From contig USAD01000055.1 in the NCBI GenBank assembly GCA_900552415.1, positions 1 through 12,267 on the forward strand: a stretch of DNA of 12,267 bases, given 5' to 3'. Under the pieces are notes generated by a model that did no database searches, was not told where the DNA came from, and saw nothing but the letters and a program-made list of their open reading frames with translations. The position numbers and the translations under genes are program-made. The first letter of the stretch is position 1; the number at the start of each line of letters is the position of its first letter. This document shows, one piece after another, positions 1-8,395 of this stretch. Source of the stretch: an uncultured Parabacteroides sp. Lineage in GTDB: Bacteria > Bacteroidota > Bacteroidia > Bacteroidales > Tannerellaceae.

Positions 1-13
1 TAGCAATAACCAC

Positions 14-45
14 AAAAAAGGCTGTCCCTAAATACGGAACAGCCT
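14..45 (-). terminator. Intrinsic terminator after sufD
   Basis: Read on the minus strand, a 10-bp stem (arms at 36-45 and 19-28, one G-T wobble, otherwise Watson-Crick) closes a 7-nt loop and is followed by a run of six T (14-19). It lies about 40 nt past the sufD stop, so it probably ends the rimP-to-sufD transcript. On the plus strand the same stem is followed by a shorter T run (49-53) after three other bases, so weak bidirectional activity is possible for a converging gene outside the window. Confidence 0.85.
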
Positions 46-84
46 CTGTTTTTATCTTGCACGGAAATTTTTCCTCTACCGCTA

Positions 85-1428
85 TCATTTACAAATCCGG
101 CAACCGGCGCATTTCGCCAGCTCTCCACGGAACCGTTTCTCAACCAATCGATGCAAACGATCCCTCAGGGCCTCAACACGCACGTGATCGATCACATCGG
201 AGGTAAAGGCCACGCTCAGCAACATCCGGGCCTCCTCCAGCGAGATGCCGCGGCTGCGCATATAGAAGATAGCCTCCTCGTCGAGCTGGCCCGTCGTCAT
301 ACCGTGCGAGCACTTCACGTCGTCGGCATAAATCTCCAGCTGTGGCTTGCTGTACATCCGGGCCTCGCGGGTCGCGCAAAGGTTTCGGTTGCTCTGGTAA
401 GCCTCCGTCTTGTCAGCGCCCTCCTTAACCAGGATCCGGCCGCTGAAAGCGCCTACTGCCTGATCGTTCAAGACATTCTTGAACAACTCATTGCTCTTGC
501 AACGAGGTACCGCATGCGTAATATGCGTATAGGTATCCACATGTTGCTCCTTATCCAGGATCGACATACCGCAAAGTGTCGTCTCCGCCCGCTCGCCAAG
601 CAGCTCGACCTGATAATCATTACGCGTCAAGCCATTGGTCAAGGTAATGCCATTGATCACCACATTCGACTCGGCCTCCTGCTTTACGAACAACGACGAG
701 AAACGGGTCGTCGTATCACTACTTTCCTCCAGATCATAATAATCGAACGAGGCTCCTTCGCCCACGAAGACCTCAATAACCTGATTGGCCAGGAAACGCG
801 CCGTATCGATGCTGTGATCGCAGACCAACAATTTAGCCTCCGAACGGGGTTCCATGATCACCAGTACCCGACGATTCGCCATCAGGTCAACATCGCTCCG
901 GAAGATATTCACCAACTGGATCGGCCGCTCGACAGCGACACCTTGCGGTACATAAACCACAAAACCATCCTGAGCGAACATCGTATTCAAAGCGACGATA
1001 CCATTCTTTGACGAGGTGGCCAACTTGCCATAATAACGGGATACGACCTCCGGACGCTCATTCGAGAAATCCTTCAAGCTACCGATATAAACACCTTCAG
1101 GCAAATGCGCCTTAGGCAAGGCCTGATGATAAAAGGAATCGTTGACCACAAAATAGAGCGAGGTACTCAGATTCGGGACATCGCAATGGAAAACATCCTG
1201 CGGATTGACCGGGATTTTCACCCGTTTAAGATTCATACCATAATCCGGAGCGAAAGACCGACTGACATCCGTATAGCGATAATCCTCAGCCAGCAAGGAG
1301 GGAAAGCCCAGACGCTCAAAATCCGCCAAGGCCGCGGCACGGGGCGCGTTCATCACACCCGAAGACTCACGACAGACCAGGTCCTCACATTGGGCAAAAA
1401 GATCAATATACTGTTGTTCCGCCTTCAT
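85..1428 (-). CDS. sufD: SufD, Fe-S cluster assembly scaffold subunit
   Basis: This 447-residue protein is the SufD subunit of the cytosolic SufBC2D complex, which builds Fe-S clusters using sulfur delivered by SufS/SufE. It has the family's beta-helix core and ends in the characteristic SufB/SufD C-terminal region: DDVKCSHG at about 369-376, containing the conserved His-375 (equivalent to the cluster-assembly His of E. coli SufD), then an acidic helix and MRSRGIS at about 390-396. Its length is normal for the family. It starts 3 nt after the sufC stop, so the two are translationally close. One oddity is the extreme C-terminus, which carries three cysteines spaced CxxCxxC (440, 443, 446). I do not know whether this is typical of Bacteroidales SufD. 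It is the last gene before the terminator at 14-45, and no sufS or sufE is visible. Confidence 0.95.
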   Translation of the reverse strand: MKAEQQYIDLFAQCEDLVCRESSGVMNAPRAAALADFERLGFPSLLAEDYRYTDVSRSFAPDYGMNLKRVKIPVNPQDVFHCDVPNLSTSLYFVVNDSFYHQALPKAHLPEGVYIGSLKDFSNERPEVVSRYYGKLATSSKNGIVALNTMFAQDGFVVYVPQGVAVERPIQLVNIFRSDVDLMANRRVLVIMEPRSEAKLLVCDHSIDTARFLANQVIEVFVGEGASFDYYDLEESSDTTTRFSSLFVKQEAESNVVINGITLTNGLTRNDYQVELLGERAETTLCGMSILDKEQHVDTYTHITHAVPRCKSNELFKNVLNDQAVGAFSGRILVKEGADKTEAYQSNRNLCATREARMYSKPQLEIYADDVKCSHGMTTGQLDEEAIFYMRSRGISLEEARMLLSVAFTSDVIDHVRVEALRDRLHRLVEKRFRGELAKCAGCRICK

Positions 1429-1431
1429 AGA

Positions 1432-2184
1432 TCAATCCCCCATCTCTCGCTTAATCCAATCGTAGCCCTTCTCCTCAAGCTCCAAGGCCAATTCCGGTCC
1501 AGCGGTCTTAACAATCCGTCCCTTATACAAGACATGCACGACATCCGGCTTGATATAATCCAAAAGCCGCTGATAATGCGTAATCACGATCGCCGCGTTC
1601 TCGGGTGTCTTCAACTTATTGACACCACTCGCCACGATCCGCAAGGCATCAATATCCAAACCACTATCCGTCTCATCGAGGATCGCGAGCTTCGGCTCGA
1701 GCATCGCCATCTGGAAGATCTCATTCCGCTTCTTCTCTCCACCCGAGAATCCTTCGTTTACGCTACGGCTTGCCAACTTATTGTCAAGCTCGACGATCGC
1801 CCGCTTCTCGCGCATCAATTTCAGGAAATCGGTCGCCGAAACCGGCTCCAACCCCTTGTGAGCCCGATGCGCATTCAAGGCCGCCCGCATGAAATTCACC
1901 ATGCTGACACCCGGTATCTCCACCGGATACTGGAAACTCAGGAAAAGGCCCTCACGGCTTCTCTCCTCAGGAGACAACGCCAGAAGATCTTTCCCGTCGA
2001 AAGTCACCTCACCCTCCGTTACCTCAAACGCAGGATTCCCGACCAACACGCTACTTAACGTACTCTTTCCCGAGCCGTTCGGTCCCATGATCGCATGGAC
2101 TTCACCCGCCTTGACCGAGAGATTAATTCCCTTCAATATCTCCTTCCCGTTGATACGGGCATGTAAATTCTTTATCTCTAACAT
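1432..2184 (-). CDS. sufC: SufC, ABC-type ATPase of the Suf complex
   Basis: SufC is the cytosolic ATPase of the SufBC2D scaffold; its ATP-driven dimerisation reshapes SufB-SufD during cluster assembly. All ABC ATPase motifs are present in its 250 residues: Walker A GPNGSGKST at 34-42, Q-loop Gln-85 in FQYP, signature FSGGE at 146-150, Walker B LAILDE at 166-171 followed by the D-loop region SGLD, and the H-loop His-203. There are no membrane segments, as expected for SufC rather than a transporter ATPase. The SufC-typical EKKRNE follows the signature. The ATG at 2184 fits the family N-terminus (MLEIKNL) and has a purine-rich stretch about 12 nt upstream. It sits 60 nt after sufB and 3 nt before sufD. 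Confidence 0.97.
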   Translation of the reverse strand: MLEIKNLHARINGKEILKGINLSVKAGEVHAIMGPNGSGKSTLSSVLVGNPAFEVTEGEVTFDGKDLLALSPEERSREGLFLSFQYPVEIPGVSMVNFMRAALNAHRAHKGLEPVSATDFLKLMREKRAIVELDNKLASRSVNEGFSGGEKKRNEIFQMAMLEPKLAILDETDSGLDIDALRIVASGVNKLKTPENAAIVITHYQRLLDYIKPDVVHVLYKGRIVKTAGPELALELEEKGYDWIKREMGD

Positions 2185-2244
2185 AATCCGTTTCTATCCT
2201 TTTTACCTAAATAATCACAAAAACACACCTGATACGAAAGTGCC

Positions 2245-3690
2245 TTAGCCAACACTTCCCTCCAATGAGATTGTCAACAACTTCTGGGCCTCGACGGCAA
2301 ACTCCATCGGAAGCTTATTCATTACCTCGCGGGCATAACCGTTCACGATGAGACCAACAGCCTCCTCTACGGAAATACCTCGTTGCTGGCAATAGAAAAG
2401 TTGCTCCTCGCTGATCTTGCTGGTCGTCGCCTCATGCTCGACAACCGCCGTCTCATTTTGGATATCCGCATAAGGGAACGTATGCGCCCCACACGTTGAG
2501 CTCAACAGCAAACTGTCACACTGGCTATGGTTACGTGCGCCCTCAGCCTTAGCGGAAACCTTTACCAAACCACGATAACTGTTCTGGCTATGTCCCGCCG
2601 AGATACCTTTAGAGACGATCGTACTCTTGGTATTACGCCCGATATGAATCATCTTCGTGCCCGTATCCGCTTGCTGATAATTATTGGTCACGGCCACCGA
2701 ATAGAATTCCCCGACCGAGTTATCACCCGCCAAGATGCAGCTGGGATATTTCCAAGTAATAGCGGAACCCGTTTCCACCTGCGTCCAGGAGATCTTGCTG
2801 TGATCTCCACGGCAAAGGCCACGTTTCGTCACGAAGTTATAGATACCGCCCTTTCCATCCTTATCACCCGGATACCAGTTCTGGACAGTCGAATATTTCA
2901 CCTCTGCTCGTTCCTCCGCGATAATCTCCACGATTGCCGCATGAAGCTGGTTCTCATCACGCATCGGAGCCGTACATCCTTCCAGGTAACTAACATAAGC
3001 GTCATCATCCGCCACGATCAATGTCCGCTCGAACTGTCCCGTGTTTGCCGCGTTGATACGGAAATAGGTACTCAACTCCATCGGACAACGAACGCCTTTC
3101 GGAATATAAACAAAAGAGCCATCAGAGAATACAGCGGAATTCAATGCCGCATAAAAGTTATCCCGATAGCCCACAACACTTCCCAAATATTTCCGTACCA
3201 AATCCGGATGATTCTTGACCGCCTCACTGAAAGAGCAGAAGATAATCCCCTTCTCGGCCAAAGTCTCCTTGAACGTTGTCTTTACCGAGACACTATCCAT
3301 CACGGCATCGACCGCCATACCACTCAAGTGCTTTTGCTCCTCAAGAGGTATGCCCAACTTATCAAACGTTTTCAACAACTCCGGATCAACCTCATCCAGG
3401 CTCTTCGGCCCCTCCTTCTTTTTGGGAGCGGCATAATAAATGATATCCTGGAAGTCGATCTCCGGAATATTCAAATGTCCCCATTTTGGCAAATCCAAAG
3501 TCTGCCAATACCGGAACGCTTTCAAACGGAACTCAAGCAACCACTCAGGTTCCTCTTTTTTGGCGGAAATCAAACGGACAGTCTCCTCATCCAATCCACG
3601 ATGAATAACATCCGTGTCAATATCCGTCACGAAACCATACTTATAATCGCCTTTCGTTACCTCATTCAATATATTGTTAGATTCCTGCAT
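2245..3690 (-). CDS. sufB: SufB, Fe-S cluster scaffold subunit
   Basis: SufB is the core scaffold of the SufBC2D complex, accepting persulfide sulfur and assembling the cluster at its interface with SufD. The 481-residue length is usual for the family. The C-terminal region is highly characteristic: CGAHTFPY with Cys-400 (the position of the essential E. coli SufB cysteine), then [19 protein letters not shown], and the typical ending [15 protein letters not shown] helix (here [11 protein letters not shown]) with SVG at the very end. The ATG at 3690 follows the cvpA stop by 18 nt, too short for an independent promoter, and I found no TAnnTTTG box nearby. Expression therefore probably comes from the upstream rimP promoter, or from a promoter inside cvpA or infB that I could not recognise. 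Confidence 0.97.
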   Translation of the reverse strand: MQESNNILNEVTKGDYKYGFVTDIDTDVIHRGLDEETVRLISAKKEEPEWLLEFRLKAFRYWQTLDLPKWGHLNIPEIDFQDIIYYAAPKKKEGPKSLDEVDPELLKTFDKLGIPLEEQKHLSGMAVDAVMDSVSVKTTFKETLAEKGIIFCSFSEAVKNHPDLVRKYLGSVVGYRDNFYAALNSAVFSDGSFVYIPKGVRCPMELSTYFRINAANTGQFERTLIVADDDAYVSYLEGCTAPMRDENQLHAAIVEIIAEERAEVKYSTVQNWYPGDKDGKGGIYNFVTKRGLCRGDHSKISWTQVETGSAITWKYPSCILAGDNSVGEFYSVAVTNNYQQADTGTKMIHIGRNTKSTIVSKGISAGHSQNSYRGLVKVSAKAEGARNHSQCDSLLLSSTCGAHTFPYADIQNETAVVEHEATTSKISEEQLFYCQQRGISVEEAVGLIVNGYAREVMNKLPMEFAVEAQKLLTISLEGSVG

Positions 3691-3708
3691 ACGCTAAACA
3701 TATATTAG

Positions 3709-4200
3709 TCAAGATCTATTTACAAACAAATTTCCATAATAAAATGTTGGGACCAAATCAACCAGTGGATTGTAAAAACGGGATTCGACCTTCGCTTCCC
3801 GAGAAATCAGGACAGAGCCTTTATCAATGATCTCCAGGCCATTTAATATCAAACTCATAAAGGCGACAATAAAAATCAGACCGGCCAAGCCTCCACCTAA
3901 ATGGTTCAATATCCCCAGAGGTGTCGCCTCGACAACATGACTCAAAATCTCGCCAGCCAACGCCAAGGTTCCCAAGATCAGGAAAAATCCTAAAATATAA
4001 CAGATAATAGATATTCCCTCTTCCGGAAACCAGCCTAAAGCCATAATATAGTCCTTTAACCAATCGGCGACCTCACCACAAAAAAAGATCGCGAACAATA
4101 GGGCTATAAGCGAAACAACCTGTTTGATGAATCCATCAAACAGGCCTTTCACAAAACCAATCCCCGCTAGACATAATATGACAATGTCCAACCAGTTCAT
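3709..4200 (-). CDS. CvpA family membrane protein
   Basis: This 163-residue inner-membrane protein has about four hydrophobic segments (roughly 5-22, 28-45, 63-85 and 103-122). Its N-terminal arrangement (NWLDIVIL, then a GFVKGLFDGFIKQ loop between the first two segments) is typical of the CvpA/colicin V production family. In E. coli CvpA is linked to colicin V production and stress tolerance, but the biochemical role is unknown, so I assign no function. The hydrophilic C-terminus (about 123-163) probably faces the cytoplasm or periplasm and has no recognisable motif. The gene starts only 2 nt after the infB stop and ends 18 nt before sufB, so it is embedded in the operon. Confidence 0.85.
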   Translation of the reverse strand: MNWLDIVILCLAGIGFVKGLFDGFIKQVVSLIALLFAIFFCGEVADWLKDYIMALGWFPEEGISIICYILGFFLILGTLALAGEILSHVVEATPLGILNHLGGGLAGLIFIVAFMSLILNGLEIIDKGSVLISREAKVESRFYNPLVDLVPTFYYGNLFVNRS

Positions 4201-4202
4201 AA

Positions 4203-5909
4203 TTATAACGTCTTCTTAACCTCTGTCTCCTCGTATGCCTCGATGATATCACCAACTTGAATATCATTAAAGTTATTGATATTCAAACCGCAATCCTGAC
4301 CGGCCACAACTTCCTTGGCGTCGTCCTTGAAACGTTTCAATGAACCAAGCTCTCCCGTATGGATAACAATACCGTCGCGGATCACACGAACCTTGTTCGT
4401 ACGCTTGATCTTGCCCTCTTTTACCATACAGCCTGCGACTGAACCCACTTTCGAGATCTTAAAGACTTGCAAGACTTCCACATTCGCGGTGATCTCTTCC
4501 TTAATCTCAGGAGACAACATACCTTCCATCGCACTCTTGACATCCTCGATCGCATCATAGATAATTGAATACAATCGGATTTCTACGCCCTCTTTCTCGG
4601 CACTCCGACGTGCTTGCTGAGAAGGTCTTACCTGGAAACCGATAATAACTGCGTTGGAAGCGGCCGCCAAAACGACATCCGACTCAGAGATCTGTCCTAC
4701 TGCCTTATGGATCACATTAACCTGGATCTCCTCAGTTGACAGACGAATCAAGGAATCGGACAACGCCTCAACAGATCCATCCACATCACCCTTCACGATG
4801 ACATTCAACTCCTGGAAGTTACCAACAGCGATACGACGACCGATATCATCCAAAGTCAACATCTTCTGAGTACGCAATCCTAACTCACGCTGCAATTGCT
4901 CACGACGGTTAGCGATCTCACGAGCCTCCTGCTCAGTCTCCAATACATTGAAGGTATCACCTGCCTGCGGAGCACCATCCAAACCTAAGATCAAAACAGG
5001 CTCTGAAGGGCCAGCCTCCGTCACACGTTGGTTACGCTCATTAAACATTGCCTTGATACGTCCATGATGTGTTCCCGCCAAAACGATATCACCCATTTTC
5101 AAGGTACCATTCTCAACCAATACGGTAGAGACATAACCACGTCCTTTATCAAGTGATGACTCGATGATAGAACCCACAGCACGCCGTTTCGGATTCGCTT
5201 TCAAATCCAAAAGGTCGGCCTCCAACAAGACCTTATCCAAAAGTTCCTCAACACCAATACCCTTTTTAGCGGAAATTTCCTGGCTTTGATATTTACCACC
5301 CCAGTCCTCAACCAGGTAGTTCATATTCGCCAACTCCTCCTTAATCTTGTCCGGATTAGCGTGAGGCTTATCAATCTTATTAATAGCAAAGACAATAGGA
5401 ACACCCGCTGCTGAAGCATGATTGATCGCCTCAACGGTTTGCGGCATCACACTATCATCAGCAGCGACAATAATGATCGCGATATCCGTCACCTTAGCGC
5501 CTCGAGCACGCATAGCGGTGAAAGCCTCGTGTCCCGGTGTATCCAAGAAGGTAATCCGGCGACCATTCGGCAACTTAACATTATATGCGCCAATGTGCTG
5601 AGTGATACCACCGGCCTCACCCGCAATCACATTCGCGTTACGGATATTATCCAACAAAGAGGTTTTACCATGATCAACGTGTCCCATCACCGTTACGATC
5701 GGTGGTCTAGGAACCCAATCCTCTTCATTATCCTCGTCCTCATCAGCCTTGATCGCCTCAACAACGTCCGCGCTGACATATTCTGTCTTAAAGCCAAACT
5801 CCTCAGCAACAATATTGATCGTCTCCGCATCCAAGCGCTGGTTGATAGAAACCATAATACCAATACTCATGCAGGTTCCGATGACCTCCGTTACCGGCAC
5901 ATCCATCAT
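4203..5909 (-). CDS. infB: Translation initiation factor IF2, C-terminal part (possible restart product)
   Basis: This 568-codon frame holds the functional core of IF2, the GTPase that places initiator tRNA on the 30S ribosome and promotes subunit joining. Seen in order: most of the second IF2-N domain (about 1-45), G1 GHVDHGKT (76-83), G3 DTPG (123-126), G4 NKID (177-180), G5 SAKK (213-216), then domains II and III and the C1/C2 region that binds the formyl-methionyl end of initiator tRNA. It is in the same frame as the 399-codon upstream segment and separated from it by one TAG codon plus two sense codons, so both were clearly one gene of about 970 codons. The tandem ATG at 5904-5909 lies 6 nt after the TAG, a spacing that permits termination-reinitiation. 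E. coli also makes shorter IF2 isoforms from internal starts. The cvpA start follows by 2 nt. Confidence 0.93.
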   Translation of the reverse strand: MMDVPVTEVIGTCMSIGIMVSINQRLDAETINIVAEEFGFKTEYVSADVVEAIKADEDEDNEEDWVPRPPIVTVMGHVDHGKTSLLDNIRNANVIAGEAGGITQHIGAYNVKLPNGRRITFLDTPGHEAFTAMRARGAKVTDIAIIIVAADDSVMPQTVEAINHASAAGVPIVFAINKIDKPHANPDKIKEELANMNYLVEDWGGKYQSQEISAKKGIGVEELLDKVLLEADLLDLKANPKRRAVGSIIESSLDKGRGYVSTVLVENGTLKMGDIVLAGTHHGRIKAMFNERNQRVTEAGPSEPVLILGLDGAPQAGDTFNVLETEQEAREIANRREQLQRELGLRTQKMLTLDDIGRRIAVGNFQELNVIVKGDVDGSVEALSDSLIRLSTEEIQVNVIHKAVGQISESDVVLAAASNAVIIGFQVRPSQQARRSAEKEGVEIRLYSIIYDAIEDVKSAMEGMLSPEIKEEITANVEVLQVFKISKVGSVAGCMVKEGKIKRTNKVRVIRDGIVIHTGELGSLKRFKDDAKEVVAGQDCGLNINNFNDIQVGDIIEAYEETEVKKTL

Positions 5910-5915
5910 ATTCGT

Positions 5916-5918
5916 CTA
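5916..5918 (-). other. infB: In-frame amber codon interrupting infB
   Basis: Reading the minus strand, the frame runs Glu-Thr-Ala-Asn-Asp, TAG, Thr-Asn-Met-Met-Asp-Val-Pro-Val with no frame change. From family memory, IF2 usually has Leu at the TAG position (pattern ND-L-A-x-MMDVPVT), so one substitution in a TTG Leu codon would create it. The stop lies in the first helix of the IF2-N domain just before the G domain. TAG is used as the ordinary stop of the START-like gene at 9778-9780, which argues against general TAG reassignment in this genome. Confidence 0.9.
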
Positions 5919-7115
5919 GTCGTTGGCGGTTTCGAATTCCGTCAACTTAAGGACTTTGCTCTCTCTTTCCTCCTGCTCCTGCAATTCATGCTCACGACGA
6001 ACCGCGGCATCACGTTTATCACGACGGTATTTAGCGCCCTTATTACTCTTGTTGCTCTTATTTGTCAAACGAGCCAATGTCTCTTTTATCTGTTTCTGTA
6101 CATCCTCCTCGCTGACCTCTGTCTTAACAGGCTTCTTAACCCTTTGCTTACGATCATCCGTATGATTTGGACGAGAGAAGTTGGCGTTTGGCATATTGCC
6201 CACATTACTTACGTCAATGCGATCTTTCTTGATTCTTTTACGCTTCTTCTTTCCTTCGCCTTCCTCACCAACGGCAGCAGTCTTGTTCGCTCCCATATCC
6301 TTATTCCCTTTAAACGAGGGATTAGACGAGAACTTACCCGCTCCGTTCTTCAATTTCTCATCACGTTCCTTTTTCTTCTCTTCCTTGGTTTTCTTCTTCG
6401 GCCGAGTCGATTGATTCAAAGCGTCCAAATCAATCTTTCCGGTAACTTTTATCTTGGACTCGATCTTAGCGGAACTCAAGCGGAACAAGTTATCCCCTTG
6501 TTCCTCCGGAGCTTCTTCCTTACGCTCAACGCTTGCTACCTCAGAATGCTCATCCTCCTTTCGTGTGTCCTCAACCGTTTTCTTGTCTTCTTCTTTTTCC
6601 TCTTTCACAATTATTGTCTTTTCGTCTTCAATTTCTTCCTTACGAGACGCCGCATTATCAGCGGGACGGATTGACTCCTCCTCCTTTTTCTCGAGGTTTT
6701 CCGTTTCCTTAACCGTCTCTTGCTTCATGTCCGAAGAGGAATTATCTTGTTTCGGCTCATCAACGACATTCTCTTTTGGTGTCTCCTGTTTTTTGCCACC
6801 ATCCAGATCAATATGCCCTTTCATCACGATCTTGGGACGAAATTCCTCCGGAATAACCGTTTTGATCTCAACGACCTCATCCTCTTTCTTCGCACCCAAG
6901 CCGTTATCTCTTGCCGCTTTTTTCCTATCCGTTAAATCAATCTTCTTTTCTACGATATCTTTTCCAAATTCCTTTACCAACAACGAATATTGCTCGTCAC
7001 TAATTCGCGTATTGGGGTTATCCTCAACCGGAAATCCTTTCTTATGCAGGAACTCAACAACCGTATTGATTCCCACGTTCAATTTTCTTTGTACTTGTAT
7101 TAACTTTATAGGCAT
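5916..7115 (-). CDS. infB: Translation initiation factor IF2, N-terminal part, ended by an in-frame TAG
   Basis: This 399-codon segment is the 5' part of infB. Residues about 3-50 form the first IF2 N-terminal helical domain (IKLIQVQRKLNVGINTVVEF, then DNPNTRISDEQY). Residues about 55-380 are a long low-complexity linker dominated by Lys and Glu, the usual variable linker of bacterial IF2. The last dozen residues (LKLTEFETAND) begin the second IF2-N domain, which continues after the TAG in the downstream frame. Alone it has no G domain and cannot act as IF2. It may be made as a separate N-terminal polypeptide, fused to the core by TAG readthrough, or be an artefact of a sequence error. The ATG at 7115 lies 20 nt after the end of the displaced nusA tail and matches family starts. 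Confidence 0.9.
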   Translation of the reverse strand: MPIKLIQVQRKLNVGINTVVEFLHKKGFPVEDNPNTRISDEQYSLLVKEFGKDIVEKKIDLTDRKKAARDNGLGAKKEDEVVEIKTVIPEEFRPKIVMKGHIDLDGGKKQETPKENVVDEPKQDNSSSDMKQETVKETENLEKKEEESIRPADNAASRKEEIEDEKTIIVKEEKEEDKKTVEDTRKEDEHSEVASVERKEEAPEEQGDNLFRLSSAKIESKIKVTGKIDLDALNQSTRPKKKTKEEKKKERDEKLKNGAGKFSSNPSFKGNKDMGANKTAAVGEEGEGKKKRKRIKKDRIDVSNVGNMPNANFSRPNHTDDRKQRVKKPVKTEVSEEDVQKQIKETLARLTNKSNKSNKGAKYRRDKRDAAVRREHELQEQEERESKVLKLTEFETAND

Positions 7116-7135
7116 ACTAAAATTTGTCGTAAAAC

Positions 7136-7258
7136 TTAATTATTCTCCTCATCCTCAAACTCCGCTGATAAGATTCTCAAGACATCATCAACTGTCTGCT
7201 CTTCCAAATCACCCCGTCCCACAATATCATCACGATCCATAGACAACACGCTCTTAGC
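7136..7258 (-). pseudogene. nusA: Displaced C-terminal tail of nusA (out of frame)
   Basis: A 40-codon stretch, read one base later than the nusA frame, encodes AKSVLSMDRDD and then an acidic helix ending in SAEFEDEENN and TAA. This is the expected NusA C-terminal helix-hairpin-helix tail of Bacteroidetes. It overlaps the premature nusA stop by a few bases and has no start codon of its own at the junction. Joined to the upstream frame through about three missing residues (family pattern IG-x-D-T-A-K), it would give a NusA of about 421 residues, close to the usual length. The intact codons suggest the frameshift is recent or an error. Confidence 0.85.
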
Positions 7259-8390
7259 CAATATTCTTAAGCGCGTCGATAACCCAACCGTCAATCTCAT
7301 CCGCGAACTCGTCCAGATAAATATCCTCCTCATCCGCACCTTCAATATCCCGGAATACATCGATCGTATATTCCGTCAACATACATGCCAACTTAATATT
7401 TAATCCACCCTTACCAATTGCTAACGAGACCTCCTCCGGACGAAGATAAACTTCCGCCTTCCGCTCGCCCTCATTAATACGGATAGAAGAAACTCTTGCG
7501 GGACTCAAGGCTCTCTGGATAAACAGGGAAATATTGGATGTATAATTGATAACATCGATATTCTCATTTCTCAACTCACGAACAATGCCATGAATACGAG
7601 ACCCCTTCATACCCACACAAGCACCAACCGGATCAATACGGTCGTCATATGACTCAACCGCCACTTTAGCTCTTTCACCCGGGATTCGAGCGATCGCCTT
7701 TATCGTTATCAAGCCATCATTGATCTCTGGAACCTCCAGCTCAAACAATCGTTGCAAAAAACTCTTATCCGTTCTCGACAAGATAATCTTCAAGTTATTA
7801 TTAACGTTATCAACTCGAAGGACTACCGCCCGAACCGTCTCACCCTTACGATAAAAATCTGTTGGGATCTGCTCTGACTTCGGCAAAAGCAACTCATTAC
7901 CGTCATCATCCAGCAAAAGGATCTCTTTTTTCCAGACCTGATAAACCTCCGCAGAGATGATCGTTCCAATCCGATCCTTATATTTAGCGAACAAGCTGTC
8001 CTTTTGCAATTCTAAAATCTTAGAGGCCAATGTCTGGCGCAAATTCAAAATCGCACGGCGTCCGAAATCGGCGAAATGAACCTCATCAGTTACCTCCTCG
8101 CCCACTTCGCAATCCGCGTCGATCTTACGCGCCTCGCTCAAAGTTAACTGCAAGTTCTCATCCTCAAGCTCATCATCAGCAACAACCGTCCGGTTACGCC
8201 AAATCTCAAAATCACCTTTCTCCGGATTTATAATGACATCATAATTCTCATCCGTACCAAACATCTTCGCTATCACGTTCCGGAAAGACTCTTCCAAAAC
8301 GCTAATCATCGTATCCTTATCAATGTTCTTTAGCTCCTTGAACTCGGCAAGGGTATCGATCATACTGATTGTTTCCTCTTTCTTGGCCAT
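7254..8390 (-). CDS. nusA: Transcription termination/antitermination factor NusA, C-terminally truncated by frameshift
   Basis: NusA binds RNA polymerase and modulates pausing, intrinsic termination and antitermination. The 378 residues before the stop contain the N-terminal polymerase-binding domain (about 1-130), the S1 domain (about 138-195), KH1 with GMKG at 260-263 and KH2 with GKGG at 326-329. The frame then enters the first helix of the C-terminal helix-hairpin-helix (DEIDGWVIDALKNIG) and hits TAA at 7254-7256. The rest of the helix-hairpin-helix continues at 7258-7136 in another frame, so this is a frameshifted gene, not a natural short form. The polymerase- and RNA-binding parts are intact, so partial function is plausible. 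ATG 8390 follows the rimP stop by 5 nt. Loss of translation over the last ~140 nt before infB could affect coupling. Confidence 0.93.
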   Translation of the reverse strand: MAKKEETISMIDTLAEFKELKNIDKDTMISVLEESFRNVIAKMFGTDENYDVIINPEKGDFEIWRNRTVVADDELEDENLQLTLSEARKIDADCEVGEEVTDEVHFADFGRRAILNLRQTLASKILELQKDSLFAKYKDRIGTIISAEVYQVWKKEILLLDDDGNELLLPKSEQIPTDFYRKGETVRAVVLRVDNVNNNLKIILSRTDKSFLQRLFELEVPEINDGLITIKAIARIPGERAKVAVESYDDRIDPVGACVGMKGSRIHGIVRELRNENIDVINYTSNISLFIQRALSPARVSSIRINEGERKAEVYLRPEEVSLAIGKGGLNIKLACMLTEYTIDVFRDIEGADEEDIYLDEFADEIDGWVIDALKNIG

Positions 8391-8395
8391 AAATT

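Noticed and set aside
2527..3708. Long plus-strand open frame opposite sufB (393 codons), with similar ones opposite sufD, sufC and infB
   Set aside because: Each lies antisense to a well-supported conserved gene, shows no recognisable domain, and is rich in Arg, Ile, His and Leu as expected from reading the opposite strand of these genes.
5916..5918. Genome-wide reassignment of TAG to an amino acid
   Set aside because: The START-like gene ends at a TAG (9778-9780) at its natural length, and the other complete genes end in TAA or TGA; one internal TAG does not support recoding.
5904..5930. Frameshift in infB
   Set aside because: Both parts lie in the same frame and the family pattern continues directly across one TAG codon, so this is a nonsense codon, not a frame change.
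6165..6960. Low-complexity Lys/Glu-rich stretch of infB as a foreign insertion or repeat array
   Set aside because: Charged, variable linkers of this kind are normal in the N-terminal part of bacterial IF2, and no periodic DNA repeat was seen.
7254..7262. Programmed +1 frameshifting in nusA
   Set aside because: The codons before the stop (ATT GGC TAA) do not offer good re-pairing in the +1 frame, and a shift would still lack the three helix-hairpin-helix residues, so a deletion is the simpler reading.
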